Shown in pieces: positions 39,858-47,495 of a stretch of DNA of 64,000 bases. Each line of letters begins with the position of its first letter. The stretch's first letter is position 1. The position numbers were made by a program, and so were the translations under genes. This DNA comes from Streptomyces sp. R302 (GTDB lineage Bacteria; Actinomycetota; Actinomycetes; Streptomycetales; Streptomycetaceae), in the NCBI RefSeq assembly GCF_012927245.1, contig NZ_JABBGE010000015.1, positions 84,942 through 148,941 of the forward strand, in the 5' to 3' direction. The notes under the pieces are model-generated. The model saw nothing but the letters and a program-made list of their open reading frames with translations, was not told the DNA's origin and made no database searches.

Positions 39858-41579
39858 TCAGGCGCCGAGCAGCTTGCGCACCCGGTCCGCGCCGACGGCG
39901 AGGAGCAGGGTGGGCAGGCGGGGGCCCGTCTCGCGGCTCACGAGGAGCTTGTAGAGGAGGGCGAAGAAGGAGCGCTGGGCGACCTTCAGCTCGGGGGTGG
40001 GCTTGGCCTCGGGGGTGAGGCCGGCCATGACCTTCGGCACGCCGTAGACGAGCGTGGTGAGCCCGTCGAGCGACCAGTGGCTGTCGAGGCCCTCCAGGAG
40101 CAGCCGGAGCGATTCGCGGCCGTCGTCGTCCAGGGAGCCGAGGAGCTCGGTGTCGGGCTCCTCGCGGACGATGGTGCGCTGGTCGGCCGGGACCTGGGTG
40201 GTGATCCAGTTCTCGGCGCGGTCGAGGCGCGGCCGGACCTCGTCGAGCGAGGTGACCGGGGACTCCGGGTCGAGGTCGGTGAGGATCCGGAGGGTCTGCT
40301 CGTCGTGGCCGGCGGTGATGTCGGCGACGGAGGCGAGCGTGCGGTACGGCAGCGGGCGCGGGGTGCGCGGCAGCTCGCCGGCCGCGGTGCGGGCGGCACG
40401 CGCGTGTGCGGCGGCGTCGGCGGGCAGCGCGGTGCCGTCGGCGACCTTGGCCTCCAGCTTGTCCCACTCGTCGTAGAGCCGCTGGATCTCCTGGTCGAAG
40501 GCGATCTTGAAGGACTGGTTGGGCCGGCGGCGGGCGTAGAGCCAGCGGAGCAGCTGCGGCTCCATGATCTCCAGGGCGTCGGCCGCGGTGGGCACGCCGC
40601 CCTTCGAGGAGGACATCTTGGCCATGCCGCTGATGCCGACGAAGGCGTACATGGGGCCGATGGGCTGGACGCCGTCGAAGAGGGTGACGATCTGGCCGCC
40701 GACCTGGAAGGAGGAGCCGGGCGAGGAGTGGTCGACGCCGGAGGGCTCGAAGATGACGCCTTCGAAGGCCCAGCGCATGGGCCAGTCGACCTTCCACACG
40801 AGCTTGCCTCGGTTGAACTCGCTGAGCGCGACGGTCTCGGCGAAGCCGCAGGCGGAGCAGGTGTAGCTCAGCTCGGTGGTGTCGTCGTCGTAGGCGGTGA
40901 CGGTGGTGAAGTCCTTGCCGCACTGCCCGCAGTAGGGCTTGTACGGGAAGTACCCGCCTCCGCCGCCGGAGCCGTCGTCCTCGCCGGCCGCGCCGGATCC
41001 CTCGGCGGCCTCCAGCTCGGCCTCGTCGACCGGCTTCTGGGACTGCTTCTTGGGGGCCTTCTTCGTCCGGTACTGGTCGAGGATGGCGTCGATGTCGCCG
41101 CGGCGGCGCATGGCGTGCAGGATCTGCTCGCGGTAGACGCCGGAGGTGTACTGCTCGGTCTGGCTGATCGGGTCGTACTCGACGCCGAGCTCGGCCAGGG
41201 CCTCGACCATGGCGGCCTTGAAGTGCTCGGCCCAGTTGGCGTGGGGCGAGCCGGCGGGGGCGGGGACGGCGGTCAGGGGCTTGCCGATGTGCTCGGCCCA
41301 GGACTCGTCGACGCCCTCGACGCCGTTCGGCACCTTGCGGTAGCGGTCGTAGTCGTCCCACGAGATGAGGTGGCGGACGGTGTACCCGCGGCGGCGGATC
41401 TCGTCGGCGACCAGGTGCGGGGTCATGACCTCGCGGAGGTTGCCGAGGTGGATCGGGCCGGAGGGGGAGAGACCGGACGCGACGACGACCGGTTTGCCAG
41501 GCGCACGTCGCTCCGACTCGGTGATGACCTCGTCCGCGAAACGGGAGACCCAGTCGGTCTCGGTGCTGCTCTGAGCCAC
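39858..41579 (-). CDS. lysS: Class I lysyl-tRNA synthetase
   Basis: A 573-residue class I LysRS that charges tRNA-Lys. The HIGH-type motif is HLGN at 44-47, and KMSSSK is at 321-326. A zinc-ribbon insert (C217, C220, C241, C244) is preceded by an acidic/glycine-rich loop (184-209) that looks disordered. Class I LysRS is typical of archaea and some bacteria; many Streptomyces also carry a class II enzyme, so this one may be the second. It is divergent from argS. Confidence 0.94.
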   Translation of the reverse strand: MAQSSTETDWVSRFADEVITESERRAPGKPVVVASGLSPSGPIHLGNLREVMTPHLVADEIRRRGYTVRHLISWDDYDRYRKVPNGVEGVDESWAEHIGKPLTAVPAPAGSPHANWAEHFKAAMVEALAELGVEYDPISQTEQYTSGVYREQILHAMRRRGDIDAILDQYRTKKAPKKQSQKPVDEAELEAAEGSGAAGEDDGSGGGGGYFPYKPYCGQCGKDFTTVTAYDDDTTELSYTCSACGFAETVALSEFNRGKLVWKVDWPMRWAFEGVIFEPSGVDHSSPGSSFQVGGQIVTLFDGVQPIGPMYAFVGISGMAKMSSSKGGVPTAADALEIMEPQLLRWLYARRRPNQSFKIAFDQEIQRLYDEWDKLEAKVADGTALPADAAAHARAARTAAGELPRTPRPLPYRTLASVADITAGHDEQTLRILTDLDPESPVTSLDEVRPRLDRAENWITTQVPADQRTIVREEPDTELLGSLDDDGRESLRLLLEGLDSHWSLDGLTTLVYGVPKVMAGLTPEAKPTPELKVAQRSFFALLYKLLVSRETGPRLPTLLLAVGADRVRKLLGA

Positions 41580-41669
41580 GGTCGGTACGTCCTTCTTTCC
41601 GGATTCTTATGGGTACGCCTCGAAGCCTTGCGCCTTCCATTCTCCCAGACGGAGCGGCGCGCTCCGAGG

Positions 41670-41706
41670 TTGTCCACAGACGGGGAGAACGCGGAGGTTG
41701 TCCACA
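41670..41706. promoter_or_regulatory. Two DnaA-box-like TTGTCCACA sites between lysS and argS
   Basis: TTGTCCACA, the Streptomyces DnaA box consensus, occurs at 41670-41678 and 41698-41706 in the same orientation, 28 bp apart. They lie in two 28-bp direct repeats (GAGGTTGTCCACAG, then GGGGA and AAC) in the 220-bp divergent promoter region of lysS and argS. TTGACA at 41741-41746 may be part of the argS promoter. They could bind DnaA. Confidence 0.7.
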
Positions 41707-41799
41707 GGCGGGGAAAACACGTTGCCCACCCATGGGACACTTGACAAGCGAAATAGACCACCGGGACAACCGGACTCGACACAACAGGAACGGAAGCTC

Positions 41800-43569
41800 A
41801 TGGCCTCGGTCCCTTCCCTCGCTTCGACCGTGCAGCAGCGCCTCGCGGAAGGCCTCTCGGCAGCCCTGCCGGAGGCCGGTTCCGCCGACCCGCTGCTCCG
41901 ACGAAGCGACCGGGCCGACTTCCAGGCCAACGGCATCCTGGCGCTGGCCAAGCGGCTCAAGGGCAATCCGCGTGAGCTGGCCACGAAGGTCGTCGAGTCC
42001 ATCCCGGCGAACGACGTGCTGAAGGAGATCGAGGTCTCCGGCCCCGGCTTCCTCAACATCACCGTGTCGGACGCGGCGATCGTGGAGACCCTCGCGGCCC
42101 GCGCCGCCGACGCGCGCCTCGGCGTGCCGTTGAACGAGGCGGCGGGCACGACGGTCATCGACTACGCGCAGCCGAACGTGGCGAAGGAGATGCACGTCGG
42201 CCACCTCCGTTCGGCGGTGATCGGCGCGGCGATGGTGGAGATCCTGGAGTTCACGGGCGAGTCCGTGGTCCGCAGGCACCACATCGGCGACTGGGGCACC
42301 CAGTTCGGCATGCTCATCCAGTACCTGATCGAGCACCCGCACGAGCTGGACCACAAGGCCGAGGGCGCGGACGTGGAGGTCTCCGGCGAGGAGGCCATGT
42401 CGAACCTGAACCGGCTGTACAAGGCGTCCCGCGCGCTGTTCGACGCGGACGAGGAGTTCAAGACCCGGGCACGCGCGCGTGTGGTGGACCTCCAGGCCGG
42501 TGACGAGGAGACCCTCGCCCTGTGGCAGCGGTTCGTCGACGAGTCGAAGATCTACTTCTACTCGGTCTTCGAGAAGCTCGACATGGACGTCCGGGACCCC
42601 GACATCGTCGGCGAGTCCGGTTACAACGACATGCTGCAGGAGACGTGCCGGATCCTGGAGGAGTCGGGCGTGGCGGTCCGCTCCGAGGGCGCGCTGTGCG
42701 TCTTCTTCGACGACATCAAGGGCCCGGACGGCAACCCGGTCCCGCTGATCGTCCAGAAGTCCGACGGCGGTTTCGGCTACGCGGCGACGGACCTGTCGGC
42801 CATCCGCGACCGGGTGCAGAACCTGAAGGCGACCTCGCTGCTGTACGTGGTGGACGCCCGCCAGTCCCTGCACTTCAAGATGGTCTTCGAGACGGCTCGC
42901 CGGGCGGGCTGGCTGAACGACGAGGTGAAGGCCGTCCAGCTGGCCTTCGGCACGGTCCTCGGCAAGGACGGCAAGCCCTTCAAGACCCGTGAGGGCGAGA
43001 CGGTCCGGCTGGTGGACCTGCTGGACGAGGCGATCGACCGGGCTTCGGCCGTGGTCCGGGAGAAGGCCCAGGACCTCACGGAGGAGGAGATCGCCGAGCG
43101 GGGCGCCCAGGTGGGCATCGGCGCGGTGAAGTACGCGGACCTGTCGACCTCGGCGGCCCGTGACTACAAGTTCGACCTCGACCAGATGGTCTCGCTCAAC
43201 GGCGACACGTCCGTGTACCTCCAGTACGCGTACGCCCGTATCCAGTCGATCCTGCGGAAGGCCGGGGACGCCGAGCCGGCCGCCCACCCCGAGCTGGAGC
43301 TGGCGCCGTCCGAGCGGGCCCTCGGCCTCCACCTCGACGGCTTCGGCGAGACGATCGCCGAGACCGCCGCGGAGTACGCGCCGCACAAGCTGGCCGCGTA
43401 CCTGTACCAGGTGGCGTCGCTGTACACGACGTTCTACTCGGAGTGCCCGGTCCTCAAGGCGGACACCCCGGCGCAGGTGGAGAACCGCCTCTTCCTGTGC
43501 GACCTGACCGCCCGCACGCTCCACCAGGGCATGGCCCTGCTGGGCATCCGGACGCCCGAGCGCCTCTGA
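41800..43569 (+). CDS. argS: Arginyl-tRNA synthetase
   Basis: A 589-residue class I ArgRS that charges tRNA-Arg. The N-terminal Add-1 domain (1-100) begins SLASTVQQRLAEGLSAALP, the HIGH motif is HVGH at 132-135 (NVAKEMHVGHLRSA), and the C-terminal DALR anticodon-binding domain includes YLQYAYARIQSILRKAG. The ATG at 41800 is preceded by GGAAG. In Streptomyces lysS and argS are often neighbours. The DnaA-like repeats sit upstream. Confidence 0.97.
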   Translation: MASVPSLASTVQQRLAEGLSAALPEAGSADPLLRRSDRADFQANGILALAKRLKGNPRELATKVVESIPANDVLKEIEVSGPGFLNITVSDAAIVETLAARAADARLGVPLNEAAGTTVIDYAQPNVAKEMHVGHLRSAVIGAAMVEILEFTGESVVRRHHIGDWGTQFGMLIQYLIEHPHELDHKAEGADVEVSGEEAMSNLNRLYKASRALFDADEEFKTRARARVVDLQAGDEETLALWQRFVDESKIYFYSVFEKLDMDVRDPDIVGESGYNDMLQETCRILEESGVAVRSEGALCVFFDDIKGPDGNPVPLIVQKSDGGFGYAATDLSAIRDRVQNLKATSLLYVVDARQSLHFKMVFETARRAGWLNDEVKAVQLAFGTVLGKDGKPFKTREGETVRLVDLLDEAIDRASAVVREKAQDLTEEEIAERGAQVGIGAVKYADLSTSAARDYKFDLDQMVSLNGDTSVYLQYAYARIQSILRKAGDAEPAAHPELELAPSERALGLHLDGFGETIAETAAEYAPHKLAAYLYQVASLYTTFYSECPVLKADTPAQVENRLFLCDLTARTLHQGMALLGIRTPERL

Positions 43570-43599
43570 CGCTCCCGGGGCGGGTGGGTCGGCGCGGGA

Positions 43600-44691
43600 T
43601 CACTGCGCGACCCACTCGCCCTTGTCGGGCCAGTAGCCGTAGACCGTGCGGCCCTCGATGGCGTGCGTGCGGAACGGCTCCCCGCCGTCGTCGATCCGTA
43701 CGGTCCCCTTCCGGTCCCCGGTGCTCCACTCCAGCTCCAGGTACCAGGCGGCGGCGTGCTCCTCCGTGTGGACGTCGAGGTTGAGCACCTGCGGGTCTCC
43801 GGTGGCGACCTTGTACGGGAAGTCCTTCGCGGGCACGATCCGGTCGCCGTCCTGTCCGGCGACGGCCTTCGCGTACGGCCGGGGCGCGTCGAGGTCGATG
43901 TCGAAGGTCTGCGGGGTGATCCCGCTGCCGCAGCCGTCGCCCATGGAGTACGCGATCCACTCCGGCGTCCGGTCCCGCTCGACGACCCGGACGCGGAGCC
44001 GCGACAGCACGACGGGTTCCTGGGTGCGGCCGGTGACGGTGACCTGGAGCTGCATGTGCCCGCCGTCGATGCCGCCGAGCGCGCGGGCCCACGGGCGGCT
44101 GTCCTGCGGCGCGGGCGGCGGCGGCACGTGCTCGGGCTTCTGGTCGAGGACGTAGTACTGCCCGCAGGGTTCGGCCCAGTTGTACGAGCTGATGCCGGCG
44201 TTCAGCGGAGCCGGCACCGGCGGTGCGGCGGAGCCGCCGCGCGGCTCCCGCTCCCCGTCCCGCGCCACCAGATACGCACCGGGCACGGCCAGGGCCACGA
44301 CGGCCACGACGGCGAGCGCCCCCGTGAACCGCGCCCGGGACGGCGGCTCCGGTGAAGCCACGACGACGACCTCCGCCTCGTCGGAACCGGCGGCCGTGGA
44401 GAGCTCGGCGGGCTCGGCAGGCGGGGCGGGCGCCACCTCGCCACCCCGTCCCCGGGCCTCGTCGGCGACGATCCACGCGCGATGGAGCTCGACGAGTTCC
44501 TCGCGGGTGGCGCCGCAGAGCCGGCCGAGCCGTTCCACGGGGGCGAAGTCGGTCGGGACGGCGTCACCGTTGCAGTACCGGTGCAGGGTGGAGGTGCTGA
44601 CGTGGAGCCGCTTGGCGAGCGCTCCGTAGCTCAGGCCCGACCGCTCCTTCAGCCCCCGCAGCAGCCCGGCGAGCCGGTCCCCCGTGTCCAT
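43600..44691 (-). CDS. Membrane-tethered XRE-family regulator
   Basis: A 363-residue protein. The XRE helix-turn-helix is at residues 5-60 (GLLRGLKERSGLSYGALAKR, TSTLHRYCNGDAVPT). A helical linker with a disordered Ala/Pro patch leads to one membrane helix (ALAVVAVVALAVPGAYLVA, about 123-141), and an external domain of about 220 residues contains WAEPCGQYYVLDQKPEHVPP and DGCGSGITPQTFDID. It should carry a signal from outside straight to DNA. ATG 44691 has GGGGGAG six bases upstream. A small membrane protein and a lipoprotein gene follow divergently. Confidence 0.85.
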   Translation of the reverse strand: MDTGDRLAGLLRGLKERSGLSYGALAKRLHVSTSTLHRYCNGDAVPTDFAPVERLGRLCGATREELVELHRAWIVADEARGRGGEVAPAPPAEPAELSTAAGSDEAEVVVVASPEPPSRARFTGALAVVAVVALAVPGAYLVARDGEREPRGGSAAPPVPAPLNAGISSYNWAEPCGQYYVLDQKPEHVPPPPAPQDSRPWARALGGIDGGHMQLQVTVTGRTQEPVVLSRLRVRVVERDRTPEWIAYSMGDGCGSGITPQTFDIDLDAPRPYAKAVAGQDGDRIVPAKDFPYKVATGDPQVLNLDVHTEEHAAAWYLELEWSTGDRKGTVRIDDGGEPFRTHAIEGRTVYGYWPDKGEWVAQ

Positions 44692-44840
44692 CCGTCGCTC
44701 CCCCATCGCTGGTCGGCGTCCCGGGAACGCGTTCCGGGCGACGTACGTCTCCCCAGGTCGGAGGGGTTGGAAGCGTTCCAGCGTCCCTCATTGTCCCGCG
44801 TCGGTCGACACCGGGTCACACCGGCTCGCAGCATGGAGCC

Positions 44841-44930
44841 ATGCCGAACAGCCGCGTCGCCGACGCCCTGGCAGTGACGGTGCTGATCATCTGCACCGCG
44901 ATCGTGATCACCCTGCTCGACGGCCGCTGA
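44841..44930 (+). CDS. Very small membrane protein, 29 aa
   Basis: A 29-residue frame, MPNSRVADALAVTVLIICTA, continuing to IVITLLDGR: one hydrophobic helix with a polar start and an acidic-basic end. GGAG lies just before the ATG. It is too short for most gene finders. It is 41 bp upstream of the lipoprotein gene on the same strand and divergent from the membrane-tethered regulator, so it may be a partner of either. Function unknown. Confidence 0.55.
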   Translation: MPNSRVADALAVTVLIICTAIVITLLDGR

Positions 44931-44971
44931 GCGACCGGCCCACCGACCGGACCACCCACGGGGGAACCACC

Positions 44972-45658
44972 ATGCGCACGTCCATCCGCACCCTCACCCT
45001 GCCCGCCGCAGCGCTCCTCGCGGCCCTCGCCCTCACCGCCTGCCAGTCGGCCGACCAGGAGGCGGCGCCCCCGGCCCCCGCGAAGCCCACCGCGACCACG
45101 ACCGCGGCACCCACGACCTCGGCACCCGCCACCTCGGCACCCGCGCCCACGACCGAGCCGCCCGCCACGGCCCCGACCAAGGCCCCGACGAAGGTGCCGA
45201 CGAAGGCACCGACGACAGCCCCGAAGAAGACCACCGCCCCGCCCGCGAAGCCCTCCCTCCGCCCCTGCACCGCCGCCGACGTGAAGGTCGTGGCGAGCAA
45301 GGTGAGCCGCCCGGTCAACCACCTCGCCCTCACGATCACGAACACCGGCGACCGCACCTGCCACGCCCTGAACGCGCCCCTGGTCGGCTTCGACCACAGC
45401 CAGGCGCCGATCGCGATCGTGGAGGACAGCAAGCCGCAGGCCGTGGTGAGCCTGGCCCCCGGGGCATCGGGCTACGCCTCCCTGATCCTCACCGGGGAGC
45501 CGGGCGAGGACACCCACGGCATGACCGTCCGCACGATCAAGGTCAACCTGACCGCGGACAGCATGGTGACGCTGAAGGCCCCGGAGGGCACGTACGTGGA
45601 CGACGGCGCCGCCGTCTCCTACTGGCAGCAGGAACTGGCGGACGCCCTCCAGTACTGA
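44972..45658 (+). CDS. DUF4232-type lipoprotein
   Basis: A 228-residue lipoprotein. The signal peptide ends ALTAC (C24), and a Pro/Thr/Ala/Lys-rich stretch (28-95) links to a DUF4232 beta domain (RPCTAADVKVVASKVSRPVN, ALTITNTGDRTCHALNAPLV, ASGYASLILTGEPGE). The linker repeats PTKAPTKVPTKAPTTAP are typical of cell-wall spanning. Its two cysteines in RPCTA and RTCHA probably pair. It follows the 29-aa membrane protein gene and is convergent with the DUF1876 gene. Confidence 0.82.
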   Translation: MRTSIRTLTLPAAALLAALALTACQSADQEAAPPAPAKPTATTTAAPTTSAPATSAPAPTTEPPATAPTKAPTKVPTKAPTTAPKKTTAPPAKPSLRPCTAADVKVVASKVSRPVNHLALTITNTGDRTCHALNAPLVGFDHSQAPIAIVEDSKPQAVVSLAPGASGYASLILTGEPGEDTHGMTVRTIKVNLTADSMVTLKAPEGTYVDDGAAVSYWQQELADALQY

Positions 45659-45934
45659 CTACCGGTTGATCGGGTACGACTTCCGCCCGGACACCTCGTC
45701 GATCTCCGCGTGTGCCTTCTGGAGGAGCTGCGAGGCCAGGTCCATCAGGGCCCGGGCCCCCGCGATCTCCTCGCCGACCCTGAGCTGCTCGGGATCGGCG
45801 GGGTTCCGGTGGGCGGTGCCGTGGGCCCGGAACTCGGATCCGTCCGGGAGCCGGACCAGGGCCGCCGCCCGCGTCCGGTCGCCCTCCTCCTTGAACTCCA
45901 TGTCGACGTGCCATCCGACGAGCGTGTGCATCAT
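45659..45934 (-). CDS. DUF1876 (dsRBD-like) protein
   Basis: A 91-residue protein of the DUF1876 family: MMHTLVGWHVDMEFKEEGD, RTRAAALVRLPDGSEFRAHG, TAHRNPADPEQLRVGEEIAG. The family has a double-stranded RNA-binding-like fold and is common in Streptomyces; no function is known. ATG 45934 has GGAGG eight bases upstream, and its stop abuts the lipoprotein stop. A perfect 8-bp inverted repeat sits 17 bp upstream of the start codon, just ahead of the ribosome site. Confidence 0.85.
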   Translation of the reverse strand: MMHTLVGWHVDMEFKEEGDRTRAAALVRLPDGSEFRAHGTAHRNPADPEQLRVGEEIAGARALMDLASQLLQKAHAEIDEVSGRKSYPINR

Positions 45935-45950
45935 GAGGACCACCTCCGGG

Positions 45951-45971
45951 GAGGTACCTGTCGGGTACCTC
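45951..45971 (-). promoter_or_regulatory. Inverted repeat before the DUF1876 start
   Basis: GAGGTACC (45951-45958) and GGTACCTC (45964-45971) form a perfect 8-bp inverted repeat with a 5-nt loop, in the leader of the DUF1876 gene next to its ribosome site. It could be an operator or an mRNA hairpin that occludes translation. Confidence 0.6.
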
Positions 45972-46018
45972 TCCAGGGTGCGCCGTACCACGCGCCCCCA
46001 CCACTCGCCCGACGTTCC

Positions 46019-46036
46019 GACGGCCCGAGGGCCGTC
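46019..46036 (-). terminator. Small hairpin after hemB
   Basis: A 7-bp stem (GACGGCC with GGCCGTC) and a 4-nt loop seven bases after the hemB stop. No U-tract. Confidence 0.45.
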
Positions 46037-46042
46037 CGCGGT

Positions 46043-47044
46043 CTAGCGGGCCTGCCTCAGCGTCCGCGCGGCCTCGGTGGCCCAGTAGGTGAGGATCATC
46101 TGCGCGCCGGCGCGGCGGATGCCGGTGAGGGTCTCCAGGATCGCCTTCTCGCGGTCGATCCATCCCTTCTCCGCGGCGGCCTCGACCATCGCGTACTCAC
46201 CGCTGATCTGGTACGCGGCGACCGGTACGTCCACGGCCTCGGCGACCTTCGCGAGCACGTCCAGGTACGGGCCGGCCGGCTTCACCATGACCATGTCCGC
46301 GCCCTCGTCCAGGTCCAGGGCCAGCTCGCGCAGGGACTCGCGGAGGTTGGCGGGGTCCTGCTGGTAGGTCTTGCGGTCGCCCTTGAGGGAGGAGCCGACG
46401 GCCTCGCGGAAGGGGCCGTAGAAGGCGGAGGAGTACTTCGCGGTGTACGCGAGGATCGACACGTCCTCCTTGCCGATGGTGTCCAGGGCGTCGCGGATGA
46501 CGCCGACCTGGCCGTCCATCATCCCGGAGGGGCCGACGACGTGGACGCCGGCGTCGGCCTGGACCTGCGCCATCTCGGCGTAGCGCTCCAGGGTGGCGTC
46601 GTTGTCGACCCGGCCGTCCTCGTCGAGGACGCCGCAGTGACCGTGGTCGGTGTACTCGTCGAGGCACAGGTCCGACATGATCACGAGCTCGTCGCCGACC
46701 TCGGCGCGGACGTCGCGGATGGCGACCTGGAGGATGCCGTCCGGGTCGGTCCCCGCCGTCCCGGCCCCGTCCTTCTTCGCGTCCTCCGGGACGCCGAAGA
46801 GCATGATCCCGGAGACTCCCGCCTCCACCGCCTCCACGGCGGCCCGCCGCAGCGTGTCCCGCGTGTGCTGGACGACGCCGGGCATGGCGTTGATCGGCAC
46901 GGGCTCGGTGACGCCCTCGCGGACGAACGCGGGCAGGATCAGGTCGGCCGGGGAGAGACGGGTCTCGGCCACCATCCGGCGCATGGCGGGCGTGGTCCGC
47001 AGCCGCCGCGGCCGCGCCCCCGGAAAGCTTCCATACGAGTTCAT
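46043..47044 (-). CDS. hemB: Delta-aminolevulinic acid dehydratase (porphobilinogen synthase)
   Basis: A 333-residue HemB that condenses two 5-aminolevulinates to porphobilinogen. The Schiff-base lysines are in YTAKYSSAFYGPFR and MVKPAGPYLDV. The metal site reads SDLCLDEYTDHGHCG, with one of the three zinc cysteines replaced by Asp, so it is probably a Mg/K-dependent type. The ATG at 47044 gives MNSYGSFPGARPRRL; an ATG at 47077 has no support. It lies 451 bp from the cobA/hemD operon end, separated by repeated hairpins. Confidence 0.95.
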   Translation of the reverse strand: MNSYGSFPGARPRRLRTTPAMRRMVAETRLSPADLILPAFVREGVTEPVPINAMPGVVQHTRDTLRRAAVEAVEAGVSGIMLFGVPEDAKKDGAGTAGTDPDGILQVAIRDVRAEVGDELVIMSDLCLDEYTDHGHCGVLDEDGRVDNDATLERYAEMAQVQADAGVHVVGPSGMMDGQVGVIRDALDTIGKEDVSILAYTAKYSSAFYGPFREAVGSSLKGDRKTYQQDPANLRESLRELALDLDEGADMVMVKPAGPYLDVLAKVAEAVDVPVAAYQISGEYAMVEAAAEKGWIDREKAILETLTGIRRAGAQMILTYWATEAARTLRQAR

Positions 47045-47121
47045 ACGAGCGAGGCTACGCCCGCCCCACACCCCCACTTACCGACACGATGTTGCCGCCC
47101 CCGCCCCCGCCCCGCCGCCGC

Positions 47122-47199
47122 TCCGTTGTGGGCAGGCGTTCCGCAAGGACGGTGCCCACCCTCCACCGCCGTTCCGTTGTGGGCAGGCGTTCCGCAAGG
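47122..47199. repeat. 27-bp direct repeat between hemB and cobA/hemD
   Basis: A 27-bp sequence (47122-47148) that starts TCCGTTGTGGGCAGG and ends CGCAAGG is repeated exactly at 47173-47199. The second copy continues into an inverted partner to form a hairpin. Confidence 0.85.
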
Positions 47200-47228
47200 G
47201 GCGGAACGGGTGGGCACAACGGAACGGC
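47168..47228. repeat. Intergenic hairpin element, copy 1
   Basis: A 14-bp outer stem (GCCGTTCCGTTGTG with its complement), a 6x6 internal loop, an 8-bp inner stem (CGTTCCGC with its complement) and a 5-nt loop. It has the same plan as copy 2 at 47334-47385, with different but compensating stem bases. Confidence 0.85.
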
Positions 47229-47333
47229 ACCTTCTGCGGGTGCCTCCGCACATGCGCCTGAACCCGCACCGGTACGGAGCCGTACAGCGGGTGCGGGTCC
47301 AGGCCCGGAAAGCCGAGGCGCGGCAGGGGGCGC

Positions 47334-47385
47334 CGTCCCTGTGCCCACCCGTCCCGCCCTAGCGGGACGTATGCCCACAGGGACG
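47334..47385. repeat. Intergenic hairpin element, copy 2
   Basis: A 10-bp outer stem (CGTCCCTGTG with its complement), a 6x6 internal loop, an 8-bp inner stem (CGTCCCGC with its complement) and a CCTA loop. It shares GTGCCCACCCGTYCCGC with the reverse strand of copy 1. Confidence 0.85.
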
Positions 47386-47426
47386 CCGGGCGCGAGCCCC
47401 GTGCCGGCACAGGGACGCCGGGCGCG
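47376..47426. repeat. 19-bp direct repeat next to hairpin copy 2
   Basis: A 19-bp sequence that starts CACAGGGACGCC is present at 47376-47394 and again at 47408-47426. The first copy contains the right arm of hairpin copy 2. Confidence 0.8.
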
Positions 47427-47495
47427 GGCCCGCAGGAACGGCGGTGCGGGCCCCCGCGATCACGGAAGCCCGCACCCGTTCCCCGCCGCACCGCA

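Noticed and set aside
41580..41799. T-box or riboswitch in the leaders of lysS and argS
   Set aside because: No AGGGUGGNACCGCG-like box or other known riboswitch core is present.
39730..43524. Very long minus-strand open frame across lysS and argS
   Set aside because: It is the shadow of two well-recognised tRNA synthetase genes in other frames; its Arg/Gly-rich protein has no family likeness.
47078..47495. CRISPR array from the repeated 27-bp sequence
   Set aside because: Only two exact copies, no regular spacers, no cas genes; the copies belong to the hairpin family.
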